Assembly: GCF_000025565.1 (NCBI RefSeq)
Contig: NC_014121.1
Coordinates: 3,844,001-3,908,000 of the forward strand
Reading direction: 5' to 3'
DNA from: Enterobacter cloacae subsp. cloacae ATCC 13047
GTDB taxonomy: Bacteria; Pseudomonadota; Gammaproteobacteria; Enterobacterales; Enterobacteriaceae
Length of the DNA: 64,000 bases
In this document: positions 42,653-52,533 of the stretch, one piece after another
Layout of the letters: each line of letters opens with the position of its first letter
Position numbering within the stretch: the first letter of the stretch is position 1
Made by a program: the position numbers and the translations under genes
Notes under the pieces: generated by a model
What the model saw: the letters and a program-made list of their open reading frames with translations, nothing else
Database searches by the model: none
Told to the model about the DNA's origin: nothing

Positions 42653-44557
42653 TTATGCGTGTCCGCGCTCGCGCCACCAGGCGATAAGCTGCAGGTAATT
42701 GTCCCGGATGCGCGCCACCAACTGCGCATCGTCGATATCGTGTTTCAGCCATGCGCGGGAAGCTTCGCCAAACAGCGTGCGCCCCACGGCAAATCCTTTC
42801 ACCAGTTCGTGCCCTGCCGCGGCGTTAAACCCGGCACGCAGCTGCTCGGCAGGCGCATCCAGCCCGAGGATCACCACCCCACGGCAGTGCGGATCCCGAC
42901 GCTGGATAATCTCGCTCAGTGCCGTCCAGCCATCGGACGTCAGCGGCGGCAATTTCCACCAGTCCGGGTAAATACCCAGGTTGTAGAAGCGGGAGATGGC
43001 ACGCAGATAAAGTTCATCGCTGCGCGGCATGCTGGCGGGCAATATCACCTCCAGCAGCAGCTCATGCCCGGACTGGCAGCAGGCGTGGTAGACCTCGGCA
43101 ATTTTCTGCTCCTGCTCCAGGCGCAGGCCGTGAGCATCTTCCGGGTGGAAAAAGACCAGGCACTTCACCACATGCTCCTGCGGCCAGCTGATAAGCTGGG
43201 TGCCGATGTTACCGTGCTCCATCTCCAGCGGACGGGAGCCCGGCAGCTCAATGGGCCGCCCGATCCACCACCCTTCACCGGTAATGGCGTTGAGCGCGTC
43301 CTGACCAAACGTACCGTCACACAGCAGGCCCGCTTTGCCTGCCAGCCCGGCACGGCTCGCCGCCTCGCGGCTGGCCTGCAGGATCAGCTGCTTGAGCGCC
43401 GGAATACGTTTGAGCGACGCCCCGCACTGCAGCGCCATATCTTCAAGCTGGCTGCGGTGATCGAACGCCATTACGCACAATTCCGGCCATTCGCGGCGGC
43501 GGGTGGTGACCCGGTGCAGATGGTTCAGACGCGGGTCGAGATCCGGGCGTGGAACGAGCGCGGCGCGCGAGAGATAATCATCCAGCTCAATTTTGCTCGG
43601 CATCGCCGGGGCGCAGCCGTGGCGCGAGACCACCAGCGCGCCGCAGGCGTTGGCATAGCGGCACGCCTGCTCCCAGCCCTCATCGTTCAGGTAGCCGCGC
43701 AGCAGGCCAGACATAAAGGCATCGCCCGCGCCGAGGACGTTCAGCACCTCCACGCGCACGCCGGTCACCGTCAGGCCGTCATCCAGACGGGCCGGAATGG
43801 CACCGGTATAGACCGAACAGCCAAGCGCGCCGCGTTTGCAGACCAGTGTGGCCTGGCTCACGGCACGCACCTGCGCCAGCGCCAGCAGGGTGTCCGTGCT
43901 GCCGCCCGCAATGTGAAACTCCTCCTCGGTGCCGACAATGACGTCGAAGAGGTGCAGCACCTCCTGAAGTTCACGGGTGACCTGATCGGCCGCGATAAAG
44001 CGCGTTTCGCCGTCGCCTAAGGAGGTCAGCCCCCACAGAACCGGGCGGTAATCAATGTCCAGCACCGTGCGCACGCCGTGACGACGGGCATAGCCCAGCG
44101 CCGTCAGCACCGCCTCGCGGGTCTGCGGATGAGAAAGGTGAGTCCCGGTGATGGCAAGACACCGTGCGGAGGCGATGTAGTTTTCGTCCACATCGCTGGC
44201 CGTAATGGCCATATCCGCGCAGTTATCGCGATAAAAAATCAGAGGAAAGGTGTCCCGGTCTTTAATGCCGAGTAGCACCAGCGCCGTGAGGCGTGTTTTA
44301 TCGGTGATCAGATGGCTGGTATCACAGCCCACCTGATTTAACTCTTCGCGCAGGAACCGGCCCATATGCTCGTCGCCCACGCGCGCCAGCATCGACGAAC
44401 GCAACCCCTGCCGCGCCGTGCCGTACGCCACGTTGCCGGACGAGCCGCCGAGATATTTGGCAAAGCTCGACACATCCTCCAGCCGCGCACCAATCTGCTG
44501 ACTGTAGAGGTCTACCGCCACGCGGCCCATGCATATCACATCAAACTGCTTTTCCAC
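42653..44557 (-). CDS. iolC: Fused 5-dehydro-2-deoxygluconokinase / phosphogluconate aldolase (IolC)
   Basis: 634 residues, twice the size of Bacillus IolC. Residues 1 to about 330 are a PfkB kinase (CMGRVAVDLYSQQIG, GGSSGNVAYG, and the catalytic loop VLGAGDAFMSG). Residues about 340-634 are the DUF2090 aldolase domain (CVMAFDHRSQLEDMA, LLCDGTFGQDAL, CLVFFHPEDAHG), which replaces a separate IolJ. The fusion would phosphorylate DKG and cleave the product to dihydroxyacetone phosphate and malonic semialdehyde. This architecture is common in Proteobacteria. Its start lies 12 bp after the Gfo/Idh stop. Confidence 0.9.
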   Translation of the reverse strand: MEKQFDVICMGRVAVDLYSQQIGARLEDVSSFAKYLGGSSGNVAYGTARQGLRSSMLARVGDEHMGRFLREELNQVGCDTSHLITDKTRLTALVLLGIKDRDTFPLIFYRDNCADMAITASDVDENYIASARCLAITGTHLSHPQTREAVLTALGYARRHGVRTVLDIDYRPVLWGLTSLGDGETRFIAADQVTRELQEVLHLFDVIVGTEEEFHIAGGSTDTLLALAQVRAVSQATLVCKRGALGCSVYTGAIPARLDDGLTVTGVRVEVLNVLGAGDAFMSGLLRGYLNDEGWEQACRYANACGALVVSRHGCAPAMPSKIELDDYLSRAALVPRPDLDPRLNHLHRVTTRRREWPELCVMAFDHRSQLEDMALQCGASLKRIPALKQLILQASREAASRAGLAGKAGLLCDGTFGQDALNAITGEGWWIGRPIELPGSRPLEMEHGNIGTQLISWPQEHVVKCLVFFHPEDAHGLRLEQEQKIAEVYHACCQSGHELLLEVILPASMPRSDELYLRAISRFYNLGIYPDWWKLPPLTSDGWTALSEIIQRRDPHCRGVVILGLDAPAEQLRAGFNAAAGHELVKGFAVGRTLFGEASRAWLKHDIDDAQLVARIRDNYLQLIAWWRERGHA

Positions 44558-44569
44558 GTTGATACCTCT

Positions 44570-45703
44570 TCAGACAATGTCATTCACGTTCAGCCAGCGG
44601 CCTTGCTGGTGTGAGAGTGCGATGGCGTCCAGCACGCGCGAGACCTTCCAGCCCTCTTCAAAGTCTGGCCACATCGGTGCGTCGGCGGCAATGCCATCCA
44701 CCAGGTCACGTACTTCCACCGTTTTTTGATCGTTAAAGCCAATACCGTGGCCTGCACCCATACAGAACGCGCCGTAGTCCGGGTGTGCCGGGCCAACCAG
44801 CAGCGTGCGGAATCCCTGACGGTTGACCGGATCGTCATGCAGATAGAGCTTCAGCTCGGCCATGCGCTCCTGAGTAAAGCTGATGGCGCCTTTCGTTCCG
44901 GTGATCACATATGACAACCCCATCTTGCGGCCGCAGGCGACGCGGGAGGTTTCAATCACACCCTGCGCCCCGCCCGCGAAACGTACCATCGCGTGGGCCT
45001 GATCCTCGTTTTCGACGGCAATCATCTCCGACGACCCGGCCTTCGCCGGACGTTCCGGGACCACAATCTTCAGGTCGCCGCAAACCTGCTCAATCTCCCC
45101 CACCAGGTACTGCGCCATATTGACGATATGCGCCGCCAGATCGCCCAGCGCCCCCAGCCCGGCAGTCTCTTTGAAGCAGTGCCAGTGAATGGGCGAAAGC
45201 GGGTCGGCCATGTAGTCTTCGTTGTGGGTGCCGTAGAAGTGGATCACCTCGCCTATTTCGCCGCGGACGATAATCTCTTTCGCCAGCTGCGCCGTCGGGT
45301 TTTTCATGTAGTTGAAGCCCACCAGGTTTTTCACCCCTGCCCGCTTCGCGGCCTCGACCATCTCACGCGCGTCGTGGGCGTTCAGCGCCAGCGGTTTTTC
45401 CGAGTAAACGTGCTTGCCGTGGCGGATCGCCTCCAGCGCCATCTCTTTATGCAGATGGTTGGGCGAGCAAATATCCACTACATCAATGGCCGGGTCGGCC
45501 ACCAGCGCCCGCCAGTCTCCCGTTGAACGGTTAAAGCCAAACGCCTGCGCGCGCTCTGCCGCCAGCGTCGGGTTTACCTCGGCCACCATCTCACGCACCA
45601 GCTTGCCGCGCAGGTTGAATACCGTCGGGGCCTGGGCATAAGCGATGGCATGCGCCTTGCCGATATACCCGGTGCCAATTAATCCAATACGAACCTCTTT
45701 CAT
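44570..45703 (-). CDS. Gfo/Idh/MocA-family dehydrogenase, probably inositol-linked
   Basis: 377 residues from the ATG at 45703 (MKEVRIGLIGTGYIGKAHA), GAGG six bases upstream. Rossmann motif GTGYIGKAHA, the conserved EKPLAL with catalytic Lys, and the GGALGDLAAHIVNM-type second domain (here GALGDLAAHIVNMAQ). NAD-dependent. It is distinct from iolG in the same operon and may oxidise another inositol isomer, or an inositol-derived sugar. The exact substrate cannot be read from sequence. Confidence 0.85.
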   Translation of the reverse strand: MKEVRIGLIGTGYIGKAHAIAYAQAPTVFNLRGKLVREMVAEVNPTLAAERAQAFGFNRSTGDWRALVADPAIDVVDICSPNHLHKEMALEAIRHGKHVYSEKPLALNAHDAREMVEAAKRAGVKNLVGFNYMKNPTAQLAKEIIVRGEIGEVIHFYGTHNEDYMADPLSPIHWHCFKETAGLGALGDLAAHIVNMAQYLVGEIEQVCGDLKIVVPERPAKAGSSEMIAVENEDQAHAMVRFAGGAQGVIETSRVACGRKMGLSYVITGTKGAISFTQERMAELKLYLHDDPVNRQGFRTLLVGPAHPDYGAFCMGAGHGIGFNDQKTVEVRDLVDGIAADAPMWPDFEEGWKVSRVLDAIALSHQQGRWLNVNDIV

Positions 45704-45711
45704 CGTGATCC

Positions 45712-46740
45712 TCACAGTGCGCCGCGACGGCTCTTGGCGTAGGTGTCGAATGCCACCGCCAGAACGATAATTAACCCGGTGATAATCTGCTGGTAGTAAG
45801 CCGAGACGTTCATCAGCACCAGGCCGTTAATCAGAATGCCCATAATGATGGAGCCGATAATGGTGCCGCCGATGCGTCCGTAGCCGCCCATCAGCGAGGT
45901 GCCGCCAATCACCACCGAGGCAATGACGCGCAGCTCAAAGGAGATCCCGGCCACCGCCTCGGCGCTCCCCAGACGCGCGCTGAGAATAAAGCCCGCCAGC
46001 CCCGCCAGACAGCCAATCAGCACATAGACGCTGACCAGTACGCGCTTCACGTTCACACCCGCCAGACGCGCCGCCTCCGGGTTGCCACCGATGGCGTAAA
46101 CAAAGCGCCCCCAGCGGGTTTTGTGCAGCGCCAGATAACCGCCAACGGCGACGATGGCGAAGATCCAGATCGGAATGGAGATACCGAGCAGCTCGCCCCG
46201 CCCCCACCAGCGATAGCCCTGATCGAAACCGGCGATTGGCGCGCCGTCGTTAATCACCAGGGTCAGGCCGCGCCAGATGGTCATCCCCCCGAGGGTGACG
46301 ATGAACGGCGGCAGACGCAGGCGGGTGACGCCCAGGCCATGCAGAAAACCAATCGCCGTGCCCATCGCCAGACAAATCCCCAGCCCTATCAGCCAGCTCA
46401 TGCCGCCCCAGGCGTTCGGGTCGACGGTGGTAAAGTTGTCGCCTTTAATCACGTACGCCGCGGTCATGGCGCACACCGCCAGAATGGATCCGACGGAGAG
46501 GTCGATCCCGGCGGTCAGGATGACGAAGGTCATCCCCACGGCCATGATCCCGTAGATGGAGACTTCGGTCAGGATGTTGAAAATGTTGCGTTCAGAGAAA
46601 AAATTGCTGTTCTGCGACTGGAAGAAGATCAGCAGCAGGATCATGAAAATCAGCACCCCAAAGCGCTCGAAGAAGGCGATGGGATCGATGCGTCCGGCGC
46701 GTTTGACCGGGGCCTGCGTTTTAGAAATCATCTGCGTCAT
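45712..46740 (-). CDS. Sugar-type ABC transporter permease (inositol importer)
   Basis: 342 residues, RbsC/BPD_transp_2 family, about ten membrane helices. The family stretch GMTFVILTAGIDLSVGSILA and the EAA-like loop AIGGNPEAARLAGVNVKRV are present. It forms an importer with the ATPase (46752) and binding protein (48348). Being inside the iol operon it most likely imports myo-inositol, as the iat/ino ABC systems do elsewhere. It lies 11 bp after the ATPase. Confidence 0.88.
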   Translation of the reverse strand: MTQMISKTQAPVKRAGRIDPIAFFERFGVLIFMILLLIFFQSQNSNFFSERNIFNILTEVSIYGIMAVGMTFVILTAGIDLSVGSILAVCAMTAAYVIKGDNFTTVDPNAWGGMSWLIGLGICLAMGTAIGFLHGLGVTRLRLPPFIVTLGGMTIWRGLTLVINDGAPIAGFDQGYRWWGRGELLGISIPIWIFAIVAVGGYLALHKTRWGRFVYAIGGNPEAARLAGVNVKRVLVSVYVLIGCLAGLAGFILSARLGSAEAVAGISFELRVIASVVIGGTSLMGGYGRIGGTIIGSIIMGILINGLVLMNVSAYYQQIITGLIIVLAVAFDTYAKSRRGAL

Positions 46741-46751
46741 GAGAAACTCCG

Positions 46752-48299
46752 TTATGCCGCGTTCAGGGCGTTGTGGTTGATGGCCATCATCGTCATCAGC
46801 CGCTCTTCGTTGGCATCATCGCCATGGATCTCGCCGGTAACCCGGCCTTCGCTCAGGGTGATGATCCGGTCGGACACCGCCATCACTTCAGGCAGATCGG
46901 AGGAGATCACAATCACCGCCACGCCCTTTTTCGCCATGTCAAACAGCACCTGGTGCACTTCTGATTTGGTCCCCACGTCGATGCCACGCGTTGGCTCATC
47001 GACAATCAGCACCCGTGGGTTGAGCGCCATGCAGCGCGCGAGGATCACTTTTTGCTGGTTACCGCCGGAGAGCTTGCGCACCTCCTGCGCGCTGTTGACC
47101 ATCTTGATCTGCAGCGCCTGGCGGTAGGACTCAATCAGATCGTCCTCTTTGCGGGTATTGACGAACCAGCGCCATTGCAGCAGTGACGAAAGGCAGGAGA
47201 GCGACAGGTTGTCGCGAATCGACAGCCCCAGCACCGCCCCCTCTTTTTTGCGATCTTCCGGCACCAGCGCCACGCCCTGATCGAGGGCATACAGCGGGTC
47301 GCGCGGCTGGTACGGCACGCCGTCAAGCTCAAAGCTGCCAGAGGTAAACGCGTCTGCGCCAAACAGGCAGCGGGCCACTTCGGTGCGTCCGGCCCCCACC
47401 AGTCCGGCGATGCCCAGCACCTCACCCGCGTGGACATGGAAGCTGATGTCATGCAGGGCAATACCGTGCGGATCCAGCGGCGGCTTTTCGCGGCTCAGCC
47501 CCTTCACGGCCAGACGGATAGGTTTATCCTCATGGTGGGTTTCGCTGGCGGGACGGCGGTTAAACGCCACGTCGCGCCCGACCATCAGGCGGATCAGCTG
47601 CTCTACGTTCGTTTCTGCCACCGCGCCGGTGCCGGTGAAACGGCCATCCTGGAAAACGGTGAAACGGTCGCAGAGCTGGAAAACTTCATGCAGGCGGTGC
47701 GTCACATAGATAATGCTCACCCCGCGGTTTTTAAGCTCCCGCACCACACGGTGCAGGCTTTCTACTTCGCTGTCGCTCAGCGCGGCGGAAGGTTCATCCA
47801 TGATGATCAGCCTGGCGTTGAGAGTCAGCGCTCTCGCGATCTCGACCATCTGCTGCTGGGCCACGCTCAGGCGGGCAACGGGTGTGGTCGGCGCGACGTT
47901 CAGTTGCAGGTAATCGAGAATGACCTGCGCCTCCTGGTTTACCGCTTTTTCATCGACGATCAGGTTCCGCTTGCGCGGCTCGCGCCCAAGGAACATGTTT
48001 TCCGCGACGGTCATGTTGGGCAGCAGGTTAAATTCCTGATAGATGGTGATAATGCCCTTGTTCTGTCGTTCCACCGGGGAGTCATCTACCGGCAGCGTTT
48101 CGCCGTTGAACCAGATCTCCCCGCGCGTTTGCGGCTGCGCGCCCGCAAGCGCCTTCAGCAGCGTGGATTTTCCCGCCCCGTTTTCCCCCAGCAGGGCGTG
48201 GATTTCTCCCGGCCCGACGGTCAACTGGGCATTGCTCAGCGCCCAGACGCCGGAAAAGCTTTTCGCCAGCTCGGTCACTTTCAGTAAGGGTTGCGACAT
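46752..48299 (-). CDS. Sugar-type ABC transporter ATP-binding protein
   Basis: 515 residues from the ATG at 48299 (MSQPLLKVTELAKSFSGVWA) with GAGGAG upstream. RbsA/MglA type: two ATPase halves. The first has Walker A GENGAGKST, signature LSVAQQQMVEIA and Walker B LIIMDEPSAAL; the second has GLVGAGRTE, LSGGNQQKVILA and VLIVDEPTRGID. The second half has a degenerate Walker A, as usual in this class. It powers the permease at 45712. Confidence 0.9.
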   Translation of the reverse strand: MSQPLLKVTELAKSFSGVWALSNAQLTVGPGEIHALLGENGAGKSTLLKALAGAQPQTRGEIWFNGETLPVDDSPVERQNKGIITIYQEFNLLPNMTVAENMFLGREPRKRNLIVDEKAVNQEAQVILDYLQLNVAPTTPVARLSVAQQQMVEIARALTLNARLIIMDEPSAALSDSEVESLHRVVRELKNRGVSIIYVTHRLHEVFQLCDRFTVFQDGRFTGTGAVAETNVEQLIRLMVGRDVAFNRRPASETHHEDKPIRLAVKGLSREKPPLDPHGIALHDISFHVHAGEVLGIAGLVGAGRTEVARCLFGADAFTSGSFELDGVPYQPRDPLYALDQGVALVPEDRKKEGAVLGLSIRDNLSLSCLSSLLQWRWFVNTRKEDDLIESYRQALQIKMVNSAQEVRKLSGGNQQKVILARCMALNPRVLIVDEPTRGIDVGTKSEVHQVLFDMAKKGVAVIVISSDLPEVMAVSDRIITLSEGRVTGEIHGDDANEERLMTMMAINHNALNAA

Positions 48300-48347
48300 C
48301 AGTCTGCTCCTCCTCATGATGAGCCGCCAAAGGCGGCTCGGGACATA

Positions 48348-49277
48348 TTAGTTACCGGCCTCACCGATACGCTCAGCCTGCTGCAGGTTCTCTTTGGTGA
48401 TAAGCGTTGGCGGGTAGTCCGCGCCGGTGATGGCTTTCTTCTCACGCACGTTGGCCACCAGCTGGCTCATTGCCGTTTGCACCGCAAAGCCCGGGCGCTG
48501 ATCCGCAGTCACCGCCAGCCAGCCGTCACGCACGCGAGCCAGCGCTTCAGGAACCGCATCAAAGCCGGTTACCAGGATTTCACCGGGCTTCACGCCCTGG
48601 CTCTGCAGGGCTTCAATCGCCCCCAGCGCCATATCATCGTTGGCGGAAAGGATCACCTGCGGGCGTTTCGGCAGTGACGGCAGAACGCTTTCTACAATGC
48701 GCATCCCTTCAGAACGCATCCAGTTGCCGGTCTGATCGGCGACGATCTTGTATTTATCGCCACCCGCTTTCAGGCTGTCGCGGATCCCTTTGGTGCGTTC
48801 GATGTTGGAAGAGGAACCCGGCTGACCGGTGAGCAGAATGATCTCTGCCCCGTCGGGGAATTTGCTTTTCACGAAGTCGCCAATCGCCTGGCCGCCTTTG
48901 TAGTTGTTGGCGCCAAAGTGCGGTACTTTCTTCTGACTGTCGACGGAGCGGTCAAGGGTGACCACCGGCAGCTTCGCATCCTGAATTTCATCCACCGCGC
49001 TGGAGACCGCGTTCACGTCGTTCGGGGAGACGATGAACCCCTGCGCCCCGCGGGTGATGGCGTTTTCCAGGTCAGCCACCTGTTTTGGTGAACTGCCCTG
49101 CCCGTCCAGCACCTGCAACTTGACGCCCATCTCTTTTGCGGCTTTCACCGCCGTGCGCTGCATGTGGACTTCAAACGGCATCGCCAGGTTTGGCGTACTG
49201 AAAACAATTTGCTCGTTTTCGGCGAGGGCGGCCCCGGACGTCATGGCGATGAGGGCGGCTAAGATCAGCTTTTTCAT
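48348..49277 (-). CDS. Periplasmic sugar-binding protein of the inositol ABC importer
   Basis: 309 residues with a Sec signal peptide (MKKLILAALIAMTSGAALA, cut about residue 19). Peripla_BP_4/RbsB fold: VFSTPNLAMPFEVHMQ, GFIVSPNDVNAV, TLDRSVDSQ, LTGQPGSSSNIERTKG, ILSANDDMALGAIEAL. It should catch myo-inositol in the periplasm; specificity is inferred from the operon. It lies 31 bp after iolG and 48 bp before the ATPase, so it can be made in excess. Confidence 0.88.
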   Translation of the reverse strand: MKKLILAALIAMTSGAALAENEQIVFSTPNLAMPFEVHMQRTAVKAAKEMGVKLQVLDGQGSSPKQVADLENAITRGAQGFIVSPNDVNAVSSAVDEIQDAKLPVVTLDRSVDSQKKVPHFGANNYKGGQAIGDFVKSKFPDGAEIILLTGQPGSSSNIERTKGIRDSLKAGGDKYKIVADQTGNWMRSEGMRIVESVLPSLPKRPQVILSANDDMALGAIEALQSQGVKPGEILVTGFDAVPEALARVRDGWLAVTADQRPGFAVQTAMSQLVANVREKKAITGADYPPTLITKENLQQAERIGEAGN

Positions 49278-49308
49278 TATTATGTCTCTCTGTGTAGGGT
49301 GGTTGTGT

Positions 49309-50295
49309 TTAGAGGACGATCTCGCGCTGGCTACGCAGCGACTCCAGCGCTTTATCCGCGAGGTACAGCGCACGTTCACCATCATCGCCGCTGCAGTCAG
49401 GCACCGCTTCGCCGCGCAATACCGCAACAAAGTGTTCCCATTCCGCGGCGTAAGCGGATTTGTAGCGCTGCAGGAAGAAGTGTTCCGGCAGCGCGCTGGT
49501 GCAGCCCTGTTTGCCGTAGTGCTGTACCTGATTTTCAAGAATATTGCCCGCGCAGAGCAGCCCTTCAGAACCGTGTAGCTCCAGGCGCTGGTCGTAGCCG
49601 TAAGAGGAGCGGCGGCTGTTGACGATGGTCGCCATTGCGCCGGAGGCATATTTCAGAACGATAAATGCGGTGTCGATGTCCCCCGCCTCGCCAATCGCCG
49701 GATCCACCAGGTTACTGCCCTGGGCATAAACTGACACCGGCTCTTCACCCATGATGAAGCGCGCCATATCAAAGTCGTGAATGGTCATATCGCGGAACAT
49801 GCCGCCAGAGACGCGGACATACTCCGCCGGTGGTGGAGACGGATCGCGGGAGATGATCAGCAGCGATTCCGGTTTGCCGATACGCCCGGCCTGGGCGTCG
49901 GTTTTCACGCGGCGGAACTGCGGGTCAAAGCGGCGGTTAAAGCCGATGAACAGCGGCACGTCGTACTCTTTAACCACTTTCAGGCAGTCGCGCACGCGGG
50001 CGAGGTCGAGGTGTACCGGTTTTTCACAGAAGATGGCTTTGCCATGACGGGCGGCCATTTCAATCAGGTCCGCATGGGTATCGGTCGCCGAGGCGATCAG
50101 CACGGCATGAACGTCTGGGTCGGTCATCGCCTCAATCAGGCTCTGCTGGCGGGCCTGATACTGCGTGGCGAGACGGGTGGCAAATTCCTGATTCGGGTCA
50201 ACCACGGACCAGAGTGTGGTCGCGCTGTGGCTGGCGATGTTAGCTGCATGTACCTGGCCAATTCGGCCAGCGCCCAGTAAAGCAATGTTAAACAT
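49309..50295 (-). CDS. iolG: myo-inositol 2-dehydrogenase IolG
   Basis: 328 residues, NAD-dependent oxidation of myo-inositol to scyllo-inosose, first step of the pathway. Rossmann motif LLGAGRIGQVHA, EKPVHLDL with catalytic Lys, and the family DMTIHDFDMARFIMGEEP with catalytic Asp and His. It is the first gene of the long operon reaching iolB; a 17-base palindrome lies 45 bp upstream of the start and is a candidate IolR operator. Confidence 0.92.
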   Translation of the reverse strand: MFNIALLGAGRIGQVHAANIASHSATTLWSVVDPNQEFATRLATQYQARQQSLIEAMTDPDVHAVLIASATDTHADLIEMAARHGKAIFCEKPVHLDLARVRDCLKVVKEYDVPLFIGFNRRFDPQFRRVKTDAQAGRIGKPESLLIISRDPSPPPAEYVRVSGGMFRDMTIHDFDMARFIMGEEPVSVYAQGSNLVDPAIGEAGDIDTAFIVLKYASGAMATIVNSRRSSYGYDQRLELHGSEGLLCAGNILENQVQHYGKQGCTSALPEHFFLQRYKSAYAAEWEHFVAVLRGEAVPDCSGDDGERALYLADKALESLRSQREIVL

Positions 50296-50339
50296 AACGG
50301 CTCCCGGTGTTGGTGAATGCTGTGAACTAACGACCCTTT

Positions 50340-50356
50340 AAATAAAACATTTATTT
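50340..50356. promoter_or_regulatory. AT-rich 17-base palindrome before iolG, candidate IolR operator
   Basis: AAATAAAACATTTATTT, a perfect inverted repeat with a 3-base centre. A related stretch (GAAATAAAATAAATG) lies before iolA at 54126-54140. IolR regulators bind AT-rich inverted repeats upstream of iol genes; binding here is inferred. Confidence 0.45.
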
Positions 50357-50464
50357 CATTTTTATAAATAGTGAAAATTATGTTTTTGAGTGTGGGTTAA
50401 CACTTTTGAGATGAATGAGATAAATTTTGTTATCAATCTCACAACATGGGAGGGAGGGCATCTT

Positions 50465-50554
50465 CCCCTCACCCCGGCCCTCTCCCTCAGGGAGAGGGAG
50501 GGAAAACCGCACCGAACTATCCCCTCTCCCAGTGGGAGAGGGTTAGGGTGAGGG
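50465..50554. repeat. 90-bp interspersed inverted repeat (copy 2)
   Basis: CCCCTCACCCC at the left and GGGTGAGGG at the right, with CCTCTCCCTCAGGGAGAGG and CCTCTCCCAGTGGGAGAGG hairpins inside. Same outer ends as the copy at 9009-9092. It lies between iolD and iolG, which read in the same direction, so it could partly end iolAD transcription. Confidence 0.8.
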
Positions 50555-50596
50555 AAAAAGAAAAATGAAATGAAAATTTCGTTACGGCGGGAAATC

Positions 50597-52522
50597 TTAA
50601 TACTGACGTGCTTTTTTCACCTGCGCCTGCGTCTGCGCCGCGGCTTCGCGCACGGCAGGAGACGCCGCTACCTGCGCATCGCCGGTTCGCCACCAGGAAG
50701 CGTAATCGTGGGTCATGGTCTTCGGCAGCACTTTGATGTCCAGCAGCGTCGGGCCTGGATGGGCGCGGGACGCCTCCAGCGCCGCCAGCAGGCTTTGCTC
50801 ATCATGTACACGCCACGCGCGACAGCCGTAGCTTTCCGCGTTTTGCGCGAAATCGACCTTCACCAGCGGCCCGTCAAGCTGCCCGGTCTGCGGGTTACGG
50901 TGGCGATTTTCCGTGCCAAAGCTTCCCATTCCATGTCCCATCTGCAGGTTATTAATGCAGCCAAAGCTGGCGTTATCAAACAGCAGAACGGTGATTTTAA
51001 TGCCCTCCTGCACCGCGGTTTGCAGCTCGGAGTGCAGCATCATGTAAGAGCCATCCCCCACCATGGCGTAAACCGGTTGCCCGGGTCGGGCAAGCTTCGC
51101 GCCAAGCGCCGCCGCAATCTCGTAACCCATGCAGGAGTAACCGTACTCCAGATGATAGGTATCAGGCGTTTTGACCTGCCAGAGGCGCTGTAAATCTCCC
51201 GGCAGCGAACCGGCTGCGCCCACCACGATGGCGTTATCTTCAACATGCTGATTAATCAGCCCCAGTACCCGCGTCTGGGTCAGGCGGGTGTTGAGCGTCT
51301 CGCCATATTCCGTCAGTTGGGCATCAAGATGGCCCGCCACTTCTGGTGCCTCGTCCGGGCGCCAGTGGCGATCCCAGAGACGGCGGCACTCGTCGTGCCA
51401 GGCGGCTTTTGCCTGCGCAATCTCCTCTCCCCAGCCGCTGCGATACTCCCTGAGCGAGTGGGTTAAGGCCTGCAGCCCGGTCCGGGCATCGGCAATCAGC
51501 GCGGTGGCGTCGAGCTTCAGGGCGTCAAACTCGGCCACGTTCAGCAGCAAAAATTCGACGTCCGGGTGGGAGAAGAGCGCCTTGGAGCCGGTAGTAAAAT
51601 CGGTAAGACGTGTCCCCACGCCAATCACTAAGTCGGCCTGCGGCGCAAGCTGGTTGGCGGCCATTCCGCCCGTCACGCCCACCCCGCCCATATTAAGTGG
51701 GTGGTCACTTACCAGCGCCCCTTTTCCGGCCTGGGTTTCGGCAAACGGCAGATGCAGCGTTTCGACAAATTCGCGCAACGCCTCATGCCCGCCGGAGTAG
51801 CGTACGCCACCGCCGCACACCACCAGCGGACGGCGTTTACGCGCAATCAACGCCTGCGCCTGCGCCAGACGCTGCGGATCTGGCGGTCGACGCTCGATGT
51901 GATGCACGCGACGCGCGAAGAAGCTGAGCGGGTAATCCCAGGCTTCGCCCTGTACGTCCTGCGGCAGGCAAAGGGTTACCGCACCGGTATCTGCGGGGTC
52001 AGTGAGCGTTCGCATCGCATTTAACATGGCGCTCATTAACTGCTCCGGGCGATTGATGCGGTCCCAGTAGCGGGAGACCGGGCGGAAGCAGTCGTTGGTG
52101 CTAATGCTGAGATCGTGATACTGCTCGATCTGCTGCAACACCGGGTCCGGCTGGCGGCTGGCGTAGATATCCCCCGGCAGCAGCAGCAGCGGAATACGGT
52201 TCGCCGTGGCGGTCGCCGCCGCGGTGATCATATTGGCGGCTCCCGGCCCGACGGAAGAAGTCACGGCGAAAATGCGCTGACGGCGATGCTGTTTGGCGAA
52301 TCCCGTCGCCATGTGGGCGATGCCCTGCTCATTACAGCCCTGCATTACCTGCAGATGGCCCGGATCCTGTTCCAGCGCCTGGCCGATGCCCAGCACGTTG
52401 CCATGACCAAAAATGGTCGCCACGCCCTCCACGAAGGGGGTTTCAATGCCATCAATGCTGACGTACTGTTGATTAAGGAACCGGACCAGCGCCTGGGCCA
52501 TGGTCATACGTTCGGTTTGCAT
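50597..52522 (-). CDS. iolD: Trihydroxycyclohexane-dione hydrolase IolD
   Basis: 641 residues, thiamine-diphosphate enzyme that opens the inositol ring to 5-deoxy-glucuronate. N-terminal Pyr domain with catalytic Glu near [19 protein letters not shown]-terminal PP domain with the ThDP motif [14 protein letters not shown] and FDNASFG. AGGAGG lies four bases before the ATG at 52522; an ATG six codons further in is possible. It is 11 bp after iolA. Confidence 0.92.
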   Translation of the reverse strand: MQTERMTMAQALVRFLNQQYVSIDGIETPFVEGVATIFGHGNVLGIGQALEQDPGHLQVMQGCNEQGIAHMATGFAKQHRRQRIFAVTSSVGPGAANMITAAATATANRIPLLLLPGDIYASRQPDPVLQQIEQYHDLSISTNDCFRPVSRYWDRINRPEQLMSAMLNAMRTLTDPADTGAVTLCLPQDVQGEAWDYPLSFFARRVHHIERRPPDPQRLAQAQALIARKRRPLVVCGGGVRYSGGHEALREFVETLHLPFAETQAGKGALVSDHPLNMGGVGVTGGMAANQLAPQADLVIGVGTRLTDFTTGSKALFSHPDVEFLLLNVAEFDALKLDATALIADARTGLQALTHSLREYRSGWGEEIAQAKAAWHDECRRLWDRHWRPDEAPEVAGHLDAQLTEYGETLNTRLTQTRVLGLINQHVEDNAIVVGAAGSLPGDLQRLWQVKTPDTYHLEYGYSCMGYEIAAALGAKLARPGQPVYAMVGDGSYMMLHSELQTAVQEGIKITVLLFDNASFGCINNLQMGHGMGSFGTENRHRNPQTGQLDGPLVKVDFAQNAESYGCRAWRVHDEQSLLAALEASRAHPGPTLLDIKVLPKTMTHDYASWWRTGDAQVAASPAVREAAAQTQAQVKKARQY

Positions 52523-52533
52523 AAAACCTCCTG

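Noticed and set aside
42641..44020. A 459-codon plus-strand frame opposite iolC
   Set aside because: Antisense to a well-supported fusion enzyme, with no motifs or ribosome site.
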